A DNA stretch of 64,000 nucleotides. It comes from Sinonovacula constricta. Its lineage: Eukaryota > Mollusca > Bivalvia > Cardiida > Solecurtidae. A model generated the notes under the pieces. The model ran no database searches and had not been told where the DNA came from. It worked only from the letters and a program-made list of their open reading frames with translations. Numbering within the stretch: position 1 is the stretch's first letter; each line of letters begins with the position of its first letter. Position numbers and translations under genes: made by a program. Shown one piece after another: positions 39,462 through 51,300 of this stretch. Location of the stretch: the NCBI GenBank assembly GCA_007844125.1, contig CM017555.1, positions 22,651,669-22,715,668 on the forward strand, given 5' to 3'.

Positions 39462-39641
39462 ATGACCGAGCATTTCCATGGTAATTGTTGTACGCAAGTA
39501 CCTAACTACATGTATAGTATAATTAAAAAGCAAATCTGTTCAGGCATATGCTGTTATGACTGTGCGCGTGCTCATAACATTCTTTATGAATTACGTTTAG
39601 TAGCAATTATATCTGCTACGTGTAAAAACTTGCTTCCTTGA
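39462..39641 (+). other. Small ORF (59 codons) kept open in both duplication units, copy 2
   Basis: Starts MTEHFHGNCCTQ and contains IKKQICSGICCYDCARAH. Aligned to the copy at 29882 it keeps the start, the CCTQ, QIC, YDCARAH and C-K positions and the NLLP end. The frame stays open without an ATG back to about 39390. Coding status is doubtful, as for copy 1. Confidence 0.25.
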
Positions 39642-41134
39642 ATTTATAAATATAATATTTTTTTTAAGATGTTATTTCTATACAATGCTCACACACTTCA
39701 CAATTGTACCTACAGTGAAGTGTCCGCTTCGTTTCTTAGTACATTTTTTCAACACAGTACAGTTAATACGATGCTGTCATATATTTAGATTAAATGAAAC
39801 CAAAGCGAATAAGTAATTGCCATCGAACTTTTTATATCGTGAGTGAGTGCAAGATGAATGGGTAGCTGATTACATAAATTGTCTTCTTGTTGATTTAGAA
39901 AATGTATGCTGCCTTACTTAGTTTATTTGCACCAATTGCCAGACAATGAAAATCAAAATGGATATAACCGATAACGATGGATGGGAGAAAACAATGTTAC
40001 GAAGATACTTTGCCTACTGTTAGGATAATTTTTATATCGATCTGTGTTTGGTGGCAGACTTATCTTTCAATCTTATCCTGTATTGCACCTGCTTAGCCCA
40101 GTCAAAAATTACCATAAAACGTGTTGAGTGACGATGGAAATTGAAGGAGAAGCAAAGTCATTCTATATTATGTGTATCGATCATGTTTAAGCAAAAATAT
40201 CAGATTTTGTCCTGTTCGGTACACAGAAAATATTAATTCAATATTTCTAATGTTGATAAACAAAGTTTGTTTTGCTGCATATCTACAAAGCTAATAAGCT
40301 ACCGATGTTGTACTGATATATTCTAACCCCAGCGATATTTAAAAAAAACAATGAACTTTTATATACTATTGTCATATTTCAGAATTATATAAGGTATTGT
40401 TTTGTTAACGTGTGTTTACATGTTTAACTAAATACTTTATATACTTCACGCAACACTGTCTTGAATTGGCCATTAGACTGTACAAATTGTATTCTCATCC
40501 ATCAAACACTGTAAATGGAAATAGTGATCATAGAACATGATTCATATTTTTAATAAAACCCAAAAGCTCACTAGACCTTTCTGTTTTACATGCAAACCTT
40601 TACACAGCAAACCATCTCTTTGATAAAAATACATGTGCACATTATATGATAAAATATAATATTATAATATAATAACCACTTAAAATCTTAGATGAAAAGT
40701 GTGTGCCACCGCTTATAATTATATCGCCAATTGATTATTTTTTGTTTTTGATAAGACTGTAGCAACAAAAATGATATTTTAACAATAAGGGAAAAGACAA
40801 TACTTAATCATGCTTATGATTTCATGAACTTGAAATGCGGCAAATATATCAAATAGGATCGACCATGTCATTACGTGAGATTGCACAGTAGGTATAACAT
40901 CTGGATTTTTGGTACCTTTATTAAATATAACATGCCAACTGCGGATAAATCCTCGGCTTTTTATTATATGTTTTTTTAAAACTTATTAATTCTTAACAAT
41001 ACTACATTTTATTTTGTGGGTATGTTGTTTTCTAAATTTCGATGTTTTCTTTCGTATTTTTTACATTTCACTTTTGACACTTTTGGCACATGATGTCATG
41101 GCATTGTATGCCATAATTCAATTGATCTCATTAT

Positions 41135-41197
41135 ATATCAGCGCTTGGGCTGTTTTATTTGTTCTTATAAAATATCAGCGCTTGGGCTGTTTTATTT
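41135..41197. repeat. 37-bp tandem duplication of the family 1 left end
   Basis: ATATCAGCGCTTGGGCTGTT at 41135 recurs at 41172. The CAGCGCTTGG block is the left-end motif of family 1 seen at 32285, 46458 and (inverted) 53890. The shared part of each unit is 26 bp. Confidence 0.85.
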
Positions 41198-41326
41198 CTA
41201 ATTAATTTCTTATTTGGAATTTTTACGTTGACGAGGCTTTTATCTACTGTACATATTGTACATATGTTGATAGTTTATTTTATTACTAGATATTATGTAT
41301 GTATTTACGTTCATTGTATCTGTTTT

Positions 41327-41600
41327 AACTCCCGATGCAGGTGCTTACTGGTTGTTGTTTTACTTTGACGGGATATTGTTATTTACACTGTTTGTTTGAT
41401 AGAAAACCCTTCAAGAAGTGCGAGGTTGGAGCGCTCGACAAACCAGATTTAAGCACCCCAGTCGGCCCTTTTGCCGATTGACCGTTCCAAAGGCGGTAAC
41501 TGATGTTTTTTCTTTATGTGTGTTATATCTTGTCTCTGTGTTTTTGTCACATTTACATTTACCTTGTTCGCCTTTGTCTACTGGTAGATAAAATTTAAAT
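41327..41600 (+). repeat. Family 1 hairpin repeat copy
   Basis: Left flank CTCCCGATGCAGGTGCTTAC, then TTTACACTGTTTGTTTGAT, GAAGTGCGAGGTTGGAGCGC, GATTTAAGCACCCCAGTCGG, a loop, CCGATTGACCGTTCC, GGCGGTAACTG and a tail with TTGTTCGCCTTTGTC. The hairpin arms are CAGTCGG and CCGATTG (one mismatch). A fragment of the left flank (CCCCGATGCAAGTGCTTGCT) also occurs at 49694. Confidence 0.8.
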
Positions 41601-44159
41601 ATCTGTGGAAATTTTGCAAGGACAATTTTATTTACATATTAAAACTAAAAATAACAAATGTCATCATTTGGTAAACAATCGTACAAATTAATAACCACTG
41701 TAGTTTTATTTGATTTCTTGATTTCTTAATTCCGCATATCCTGGATGCTTTTATTATCGTACTTATTACATGCTTAGCGAAATAGTTCCTGAAGATGTGA
41801 AATGTGCGACCAAAAGCATGATAGCAAATTAAATATTTGTTTAAAGACAGCTTCTTTGGTTAATATTTCAACACTAATTTATTTTTTTATTTTTCTGATT
41901 AAGGCGAAATTCTACCTAATGTGTTTGCATTCTTTTCATTTAGGTTTTTTGGTGCCATTTAATGTGATGCATATGGAAGTAATAATTTATTTCAGATGTG
42001 GCAAATGATATTAAAACCGTGTGTGGGTTGCGGCTATTGTTTTGTCACATTTCGTTTTATTATATTAAGTTAATTAAACGAAAGTACGTGTGTTATAAAG
42101 ATGTTTGCTACTTTTATTTTGAATTATTGTTAATAGAACTTACAACAATGCTGACAAACAAGTAATAATGTACACACAAGTAAGTCTTTGGTTTAAGGAA
42201 AGACAACGTTAATGACTTTAAGCATAAGCTGTGTTTAAACTACATATCCAGGTATTGCATCGTTTCTCTATCTTTCACAAATACACATGTACTATGATGT
42301 GGCTTTGAGCAGAAGATAATTAAGTTAATATAAAGTCACTCTTAAAGCTGTAGTAAACAAATCTGCAATAAATGGTCTACAAGTGTTGCTCTTAGGAATA
42401 CCCATCATTTGTCTATAACAGTTTTCACCACACTTTACGAAGTAGCTTCACAAGCATCAATAATGTTAAGGTGTGTCTTTCATGCATTTCTTAAGGCTTA
42501 TCCTCCTCATTTCGGTCGATAATTACATTTGATAACCCGGAAGCTATATGTTGCATGCTGATTGGATTTGCCACAGTTTTTAAATAGTAAATGTGGTAGG
42601 CGAGCTTATAGATCATTTATGATAATTATGGTCATGGTTCATTAATTTTGTTAATGCAAGAGGATATTTATATAATGATTAAATGATAGTATTTGTCCTA
42701 GACATTTCCATTCATTTGTTATTTACTTTCTTTGCCATAGGTTGTCTGTTGTGCTAAATAATGTTTATTTCAACAAAAGTCGTGCAGGCATGTTCTGACC
42801 TTCTTTCAGAAGTATCGAGGTTATAGTTTTCTTGCTAACATTTGTTTACCTTCTTTCTTTCTTTCCCTGTATTGCAACAGCTTGAATCATTTGTTATTGC
42901 AATAAGTTTAACGATATATATATATATGAACAATAAATGTCCGGGTTTTCTTGAATTTTCAAATTGAGCACGAGTCACCACTATACAGTTCGTCGATATC
43001 AAACTAGTAGTTTCGAAGGCACAACAACCATGCGAATAAACATTTAATGTCTTCTTTGCATATAGCATCGTCAATGAGCTACCTTTTATTAGAAATTGAT
43101 CGTAATTGTTTAATATTGTGTTATGTAAAAGCTGTGTACTCTTAAACAAATGAAGTGTCCATTGTTAAAGTGGAAAACTAAATACGTGTATGTCGAATAC
43201 ACTTTATTGATATTGTTATATTTATTATTAATATAAACGAAAAGCGTCTAATTTTTAACTTATTATTTGAGGTCAAACGTTTTGATCATGTACTTTAAAC
43301 CTTGCCCTGCTTTATTTATATATATGTACGCATTAGCGAAGGCCGCCAAAGCTGCTCCTGCATAACCACTTTAAAATTTAAACCAAAATAATGACAAATC
43401 TGAATCCGTATTCCCCTTTTAAAGCAATACTATGGTTACTGTCACAACCACATTCCAAGTTCTTAGCCAAACATTGCTGCCCTGAGTACATCTCAGCGTG
43501 ACTGTATTTTAATGTCTATTACATAGAATCTTGTCGGCAGTGTTTCCTCCTAATACTTGTTAATGTATAGTGTTTGTTACGACCCACTAATGTTCGTTAC
43601 AAATGATGTTCAGAAATCCACATGTGGTGACTTAATGGTCTTATTTTGCTTGTGTCAGAATTTTAAACGTGAAACACACTTTGACAATTTTATAAGCATG
43701 CTTATGCCACTAACAAATCACCATTTCAGTTTTAGTATACGTCGTCACAGCTTAGACTGTTTCCTTTTTAAACTGATAGGTTTTCTTTTTATCAATTTAC
43801 ATTGAGAAAAAAATCAGGAATATGTAACGTTAAAGCTTTCTCAACCTTTTTATGCATCTTAGTCGAATCTTTTGCCGACCATTGCTGCAACTAATGGGTT
43901 ATCTCTTTTTTTGTTAATAGTCTTACCTAAGTATGTTTTCTCAATTTTACCTTTACTTGACATGACCATGCCTTCATCCAATGCTTTTTAACACATACTG
44001 ATTATTGCTCATCAAGTCTTGTCATATTTTTGTAGAGTTAAATCAACAGTATTTTATTATATATTAATATATGTCCACATGGTATCTAGAAGAGAGGGAA
44101 GTATCATTTCAACAAGAGGACATGCACACAATTGTTGATAGTAAGTTAAATTATTTTTT

Positions 44160-44330
44160 TAATCAGGGAAAAATGACCAGAGAACAAGTGTAAATGGTTG
44201 TAGCATGCTGTTGATGTGTAGGTAGTATTGACAAACAAAAGTCCAATGTCCATCAAAGAAAAATAAAATCCTTATAAGATGAATTAAATGACAACATAGG
44301 TTACATGCACGGGGAGATTTCTTACGTCAA
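44160..44330 (-). repeat. Family 1 extended-flank fragment
   Basis: Shares GACCAGAGAACAAGTGTAAA, TGTCCATCAAAG and TACATGCACGGGGAGATTT with the flank of the repeat at 54030-54200 and, partly, 22505-22660. The hairpin part of the repeat is absent here. This shows that family 1 is longer than the hairpin core. Confidence 0.7.
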
Positions 44331-45594
44331 TTTATGTAAACTAACACATGTTTCACTTTCCAATTTAGTACTTTTGGATTCGCGTTTGTTGCTTTGCTCT
44401 GTCGATCATGTTTCTGTTATGAATTGGTTTGATACTTGCCACAGCTCTTCGAACGTTTGCATTACATTGGAGAAAAAAGTATTAGATCACTTCTTCATGT
44501 TTTATCTCGCTAATTAGTACATAGAAGTTTGATACTATAAATTTCCGTTAAAAGTTACAACCATTTTATATGAGACAAGTTTATGTGACTGTGATTTGGT
44601 CCATGAATATAAGAGTGACGTCACTTTTATTGGATCGTTCGAACGACAGATATTAATAAGAACTATTTCTTGGGTGTTTAACATTATGAAATCTGATGAA
44701 GATCAATAACTTGTTTTCATAAAGAAATCTTTTGTTTAATCGGTTTGTTGCATCATGATGGTGATACATTGTAGAACCCCCTTGTTTAAACTTCTAGCAA
44801 ACTTTAAACGCATAGCTTAAACGTTTTAACGTGACTCAGAATTTTAGTTTTAACATGTTCTACAGCTGTCTTAATTGCACCTGAGGAATAAAAATGATAA
44901 ACAATATCGTGTTGTTGTCGATTTACACCTAGACTTTCTTATCACAAGAAATGTCAAAGTATTTATAGAAACCATATTATCGTTGACTGTCGTAGAACTT
45001 CACGTTATTGTTACATTAAACCGATGGTATATTATATAATGGTGGATAAAAGAAGTCCTACATAATAAAAAAAGGAACGTAGCTCTTAGAAATTGTATGA
45101 GGTAGCAATCAAGAAGAATTATGTACTTGTACGTGTATGAAAATTCTGAAGTGGAGAGAGACTAATAAATAAGAACTGAAATAGCAATGTGTACATTGAT
45201 AACGGCTTACTAAAGGTTGCTTCATATCACCATTTACAACATATTAAAAGCCTGCCACAAACTAGAGCCAATGTTATAATAACCAGAAGACATCTTTCTT
45301 AGTTACATACATCTCTTCATAAATTGTTTGCACATTGTTTAATTAAATAGCCAACCAGTTTTAGTGAAGTTAATGAATTAAGAAAGAACATTGTGGCAGT
45401 GGAAAACACCTCTGGTAACTGTGGGATCTGTCATATTCTATTTTGTGTAATGAAAATAAGACATAATACTTTATAATAAAACCAAAACGCATATAGATAT
45501 TTTCTTTGAATTAAAAAACGGATATGTAAGATAGAATAACATATAACTGCAGATGGTTTATCATTAATCTCAATTTTTTGTACAAAATTATACT

Positions 45595-45865
45595 TTTCAT
45601 TGCTTGCATTTGAGAAACCCGTCAGGAAGTGCGAGGTAAGAGCTCTGTAAAACCAGTTTAAGCACCTCAGTCAGTCCATATTGCCGACTGACCGTTCCCA
45701 GGCGATAACTGTCGGGTTTGCTCTTTTTAAATGACTCCTCACAGATTTGCTCTTACTTTTACGCGTAGTTTGCATGTCAATACTTTGGTCCTGTGCCTCT
45801 TCAAATTTTGGTATACGTTGCAATGCTCATAGGACTTTGTCATATATTCTTATTGGTCATTTCCT
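45595..45865 (+). repeat. Family 1 hairpin repeat, near-complete core copy
   Basis: TTTTCATTGCTTGCATTTGA, GTCAGGAAGTGCGAGGTAAG, GAGCTCTGTAAAACCAG, GTTTAAGCACCTCAGTCAG, a loop, CCGACTGACCGTTCC, then a tail ending GCAATGCTCATAGGACTTTG and TCATATATTCTTATT. It defines both ends of the core of about 270 bp when aligned with 53585-53855 inverted. Confidence 0.85.
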
Positions 45866-46454
45866 TCATATACAGCCAAAATTTTAACCGGTATTGTTAT
45901 GGTATATCATTTGAAGTCACATGTTAATTAATCTCAGGATCAGAATACGACTTTACGAAGAGGTTTGAGTAAAATAGAATAGGTTTGCTTCAATGGTTAC
46001 TTTTATGTTGCATTTTCTTATCTTTTTTGCTTGTTTCAATAATGAATGTGTATTTGTTATATAAAATTCATGTACATTGGCATTATAGAAATATCATATC
46101 GTCATTTCATGCCATTTTAATTTCCTTAATATACTTTGCTTCTTCATACTTGCCAGTGAATTACTGTCACATCAATATCTGTTTACAAATCTTTCTTTAT
46201 AGTGGTTTTCCATGCGATGCTTTTTAATTAGTTTGACCGTCAGTTTTACGTGGGGTACTTGTCGTATATCATGCGGTGTAATGAAACTTAAACCAGATTC
46301 ACCATCGTTTGTGTCAAATTACATAAGTGTATGTAAATCCTCTGCAAACGATGTTTTAAAAGCTTCTGCGCTTCAGACCTAGTTAAACATTTACTTTGTC
46401 TATAATGCATTGTGATCGATACATATTAATTCAAAACAGGACTTATTATAAAAA

Positions 46455-46590
46455 TTATCAGCGCTTGGACAAATTGTATTCTAATGGATCGTTTTTCTTT
46501 TTATTGCTTGCATTTGGGAAACTCGTCAGGAAGTGCGAGGTTAGAGCTCTGTTTAACCGGTTTAAGCGCCTCAGTCGGTTGTTTAGGTCT
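46455..46590 (+). repeat. Family 1 hairpin repeat, 5' half
   Basis: Starts ATCAGCGCTTGGAC, then TTTATTGCTTGCATTTGGGA, GTCAGGAAGTGCGAGGTTAG, GTTTAACCGG, GTTTAAGCGCCTCAGTCGG and breaks off in the hairpin. It lies 600 bp from the copy at 45595, in the same orientation. Confidence 0.75.
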
Positions 46591-47089
46591 TTACATCAGA
46601 TAGTATGGATTTAAAGTGATCAAAAAGAGAATGACAAACAGAACAGTTTCAATTGTGAAAATGTCTTTCATTGTCCGCTGATTCCAAAGCAAAGAGGATT
46701 TTCGCATTTAGCTTTAATCAACGGTAGTATCTGCCTTTGCACGAAACGTTCATATTATATTAATAAAATGCATAATATATTATTATATTCGAATGGCAAT
46801 AAATAATGTTATAGAAGTTATTGATAAACATTTAGAAAATAAATGCATCTAGAATTGGCCCATAAAGAAAATAAATACACTTATGTCTAAGTAAAATCAA
46901 TTGTACAAAAGAGATATCAGTTTCAATGGCAAACGCCCTTCAAACAATAATTAAGCAGTCACTGAAATAGACATGTGTTACAATGTATGTCTACAAAATC
47001 TTCACATATCTTTGATAAACAGGACATGTCTACTTATTAATTGATACAATGTATTACGCAAATACTGTATTTCGATTATAATGAAATGG

Positions 47090-47785
47090 TTAGGACATAC
47101 AGTATTAAGATTCTGCATAAGCTTATTACGTTTTCAATAAATTAAGTTTTATAACATTTATAAGAATTTTGTAAAACATTTATCTCATTGTTGTTTAGGT
47201 AAAACATACGGTAATTTCACATGATGCTATCAAAATTGTCCGTTTATAAACATATCGCCAGGAACACAATCAATGTGAATCTGTCCGAGGTTGAAGCGTA
47301 GCCTGAGAAGTCATTGAGATATACCACGTGAGAGAACATGCACATTTAAGCCTTACATGAAAGGAGAACCTGCTTAGACGCTAGCCTATGGTAGATAAGT
47401 GTAAGGAGAAGGGATGGCGGTTGAAGTGGTGGAATGTTATGTCGAAGCTTCTCAGCAATTTTTTAGTATCATCAAGATTGACACCATCAAGGTTCATTGA
47501 AATCAAAGACTGAAAGCTAATAAAGACAGATATCATGTCAAATGCGGCGACAGTCTCGGGCTTGGTTAAATAGAGAAAGGTAGTGACCAAAATTCAGTAT
47601 GCTACTGGCATTTTTACATAAATGTTTGCTAAATCTGTTTCTGGATAGAACCCTAACAATCTAGCCAATGGACGCCTCTAGCACGTTGTCGAAAGCGACA
47701 AAAATTCTGACGACATCTTTATATGTTTAACGGAAAAAGGAGCAGATCAATTATTGCCTTTTGAGCTTTTGAGCTGATATATAGC
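47090..47785. mobile_element. Unidentified insertion of about 690 bp in unit 2
   Basis: Compared with unit 1 (36745-36815), unit 2 carries extra sequence between TGTATTTCGAT (47067) and GGTCCTGGTAGGTGCACTTG (47797). It is more GC-rich than its surroundings. On the minus strand 47381-47590 reads a 69-codon frame with LTKPETVAAFDMISVFISFQ and FDITFHHFNRHPF, which looks protein-like but which I do not recognise. No terminal repeats or duplicated target were seen by eye. It may be an insertion in unit 2 or a deletion from unit 1. Confidence 0.4.
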
Positions 47786-48330
47786 AACAAAATTTGGTCC
47801 TGGTAGGTGCACTTGGCAGACAATATACGCAAGAAGATTGCCTTTATAATTTTAAATGTAATTCATCATTGTAATCAAATATACATAAACGGTATATAAT
47901 ATTGTACTTTTACCTAAAATATATATAAATGCAGTTTGTCAGTAAAATGAGTTGATACAAATATCAATACACTATACTGTTAGCAAAAAGGCCTTTTGAT
48001 TACCATAATACATACAATAAATTTGCTGTGCAAGATTGGCTTTCCCAAAAATTTTAAAATACTTTTAACTGTAAAAGGTAATTGTCTTTCTTGTACCATA
48101 ACTTCTTTTGACAGTGACTTTAACATAGTATTGTAATGTAACGCAAAGAAAGACTGGAATCAGTTACTAGCTCGTTAAACCTTTTATTTATAAAAAAAAG
48201 TCGTCACAACTTATCAAATGAATAATAAAATGGTATAATATGCAAGATAAAATCATAATTTTAAAGTAAAAATGCATAAGCACGGTTCAGTTTTTTTTCA
48301 TATTTCCATAGTTTGCCAGTAATTTATGTC

Positions 48331-51300
48331 ACACTTTACCAATATTTTAGTTTTCAACCACTATTTAGAGTTTGACAATGATTCTTAATGGTATGATGTA
48401 ATGTGATTTTTGAAGTGTACATTTAACTAACAACAATGTATATACTTTATGAATCATAGTCTTAACCTGATCTTTAGAAGTAACATTTTGTTACTGCAAT
48501 GATTATCTCCATCACTGGACTAACAGAACACATTAAATTGTTTTCCTTGTGATTTAAAAGGAAATGAAAACAAATGGATGAATTAAAATTAAAAAAGTAA
48601 CACAATCGCCTTTTGGATTTTTTTATTTCATCTTTTAGAAAACAATGAGCGTTATTAGAGTTGTAAAAGCTTGAAAACATGCTGTTTGGAACAGTTAAAT
48701 GCTTTTTTTGTGATATCAAAGAAACACACGTGAAGGATTTGCAACAACTATACATGATAGATAACAAAAAATAGCATCATGAGTGTTTTTCGATATAACT
48801 GACTATTTTCAGTTAAGTGTTTATTTAAACTTTATACCAGTTATAAATGGGGGGTTTTAGCAATAAATGGTTAATATCCATGTACATATATACTTGAACA
48901 AAGCTTTTTTCAAGTTATAAGCAACGTAAATATCAAGTTTTTAATATTCATTAGTGTAGTAATTACTATTTTAGATATAACAGAAACAAAGAAAAAGTAC
49001 AGGTAAGTACAGGTTATGTCATTTTAACTAGAATTTACAAATCTTATGATTTGCTAATAAAATTAGTCGCCATCGCATTTTAAAGTTCGTCTTTTTTCCT
49101 TGATTCAACAATCATGATCTTATAAGTGAAGTGCCTTGTTTAATTTGTTCGAAAGGTTACAGCAAAAAAGATATTAAGTGAATCCATTTGTCTCAAAGTA
49201 AACAGATCATTAAGACTTTCTTGCACCCTGAATAAAAAAAAACAAGGTCATTGTCCATTAAACAAACGTGCATGAACCTTACACGTTAATTGGATTGATT
49301 TGATAAAAATATCACGTCAAATAGAAAAACTACCACCTTAATGGGTAATGCAGTTTCCAATTTAACAAAAAAAAAACAAGAAAAAATGGCTGTCTTAGTC
49401 AAACATTTTTCATTTAGAAATTACTTGCAATTTAAACAGATCTGATTTTAACTTTTTTTAAACCGAACTACCTCCAGCGAAACAATTTGATCGGTACAAC
49501 AAACTTAAATAACAAGAAGTATATGGCTTTATTTCAAATTAACAGAAATGGCCTTTGAATCTTGTCAGTACTATTTAACATTAACAATCATGTAGCAAGA
49601 CCCTGAACTGTCATTTAAAATTCAAGGTTCGAATCATAACACAAATAGTACTGTACATATTTACATATGTTGTAAGTTTATAAGTTTTTTAACCCCCGAT
49701 GCAAGTGCTTGCTGATAGAACAAAAATATCCGTTTATTTTTAAGTGGGACTAATAATGATGTTGTTAAGTCCACAAAAACTTGTTGGTGAGTTTGTAAGA
49801 AGTGAAAAATGTCATTGACTACTTCATATTTACAGTTACAATTCAAACTTATGTTGACTAAATGTTGAAGCATTTGTCTACTTTTATATTTTAGTGCTCA
49901 GTTTGCATATACTCAGTTTACCTATTAAAGTTCTGCTTAATTTCAGACTGATCTGATTCTACTGTATCACATTTTACCGTCATAAACCTAATAATAAAAC
50001 AAGTAAGTTGCATACTACATACGCGATCATACCCATCAATGCATCACTGCGTCAACATCTGTCTGAACGATGTATGATGTAACAGCCGCTATTCATGAGA
50101 AGTAGAGTATTTGCGCGGAAAACATATTAATAATCCTTTCTCATTGGGTACAGTATGTCTTAATACTGTATGTCAAGTATTTCTCTTTCCTATAACAAGT
50201 ATAAGTCCAGCCTGCTTATAACCATATATGATATAAAATTAAAACTAAACTAAAGTAACAATTCTGGGTAATTCTGACTATAGGTCTGCAATCTTACAAC
50301 TCCGTTGTTTGGGTCCAACCAAACATTGAAATAAAACGAACTGATTACAGAGGTTTTATTCTTACAAGACACTATGTCGTAAAGTTGTTTATTATAATAA
50401 AAGTAAAATGACAATAATGACAGGGCCAATTTGTCTTTCGGCGGACAGGAAGTGGTCGAAAATAGTAATAGTAGAACAGAACATAATTTTATTTTGACTT
50501 GTACATAGTAGACCGTTGTAACAAATGCAATTTAACAAATTTAACATATACAAATGGTACATTAACTTTATCAACGGATAGTTGAGGATTTACAGCATTT
50601 CAAACTAAACGAGATCTAATTTAATTCTGATATTTACCAAACTTTAATAATGACCAAAATTTCAATGCATGAAAGCTCCAGACTTCATCCGTTCATTTAA
50701 CAATTGTACTTTTCCAGGAAATATTATATATAGACGCCGCATTCATGGTTAGAATTTATCCAGAATTTATCCAGTTAAATGGTATAGAACAATTCACTTC
50801 GACACCGATATCGATGTACATAAGCTTAATCTCAAATATGCTATGCTTTTCGAGAGAGCAGCTGTTACTGTAGCGCAGTGAAACGTAACTGGTGTGAGGC
50901 GTGTGCTGATGACCAATGACAGTAATGTGCGATAACCGTATGTGACTCAAGTGTGGCAAACGATACACATGAAAAAAAGTTGGCAGCTTATGAATTCTTA
51001 CCACCTTGAACTCGAACAAGACACATGTAGGATGCGGTCTACAAGGAATTGCATTTTCAATGTCTATTAACACAACAGTTTCAGATACAGTAACATAATG
51101 ATAAAATGTTCAATAGATACATCATTTGTCAAAATATTTGTTTTGAGTATATATAAGTAAAGTCTACATAGAGCAATGACATTGTTAGTCGTTTAAGTAG
51201 AAAATACAATGATACACTTTTGAAGTGACAACGCTTTACTTTATAAATTATAATAACCATTTTGACATTTCCTAACTTACTTCGCGCCTATCTTATAATT

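Larger units (their letters stand above)
37690..48330 (+). repeat. Tandem segmental duplication, unit 2 (about 10.6 kb)
   Basis: Partner of 28290-37480 in the same orientation and order. It is longer because it carries extra sequence at about 40.0-41.6 kb (with a family 1 repeat), family 1 copies at 45.6 and 46.5 kb, and an insertion of about 690 bp near 47.1-47.8 kb. The stretch 43260-44080 also matches 62735-63540. Confidence 0.8.

Noticed and set aside
49600..49640. B-box-like GGTTCGAATC
   Set aside because: Isolated match without a cloverleaf or A-box.
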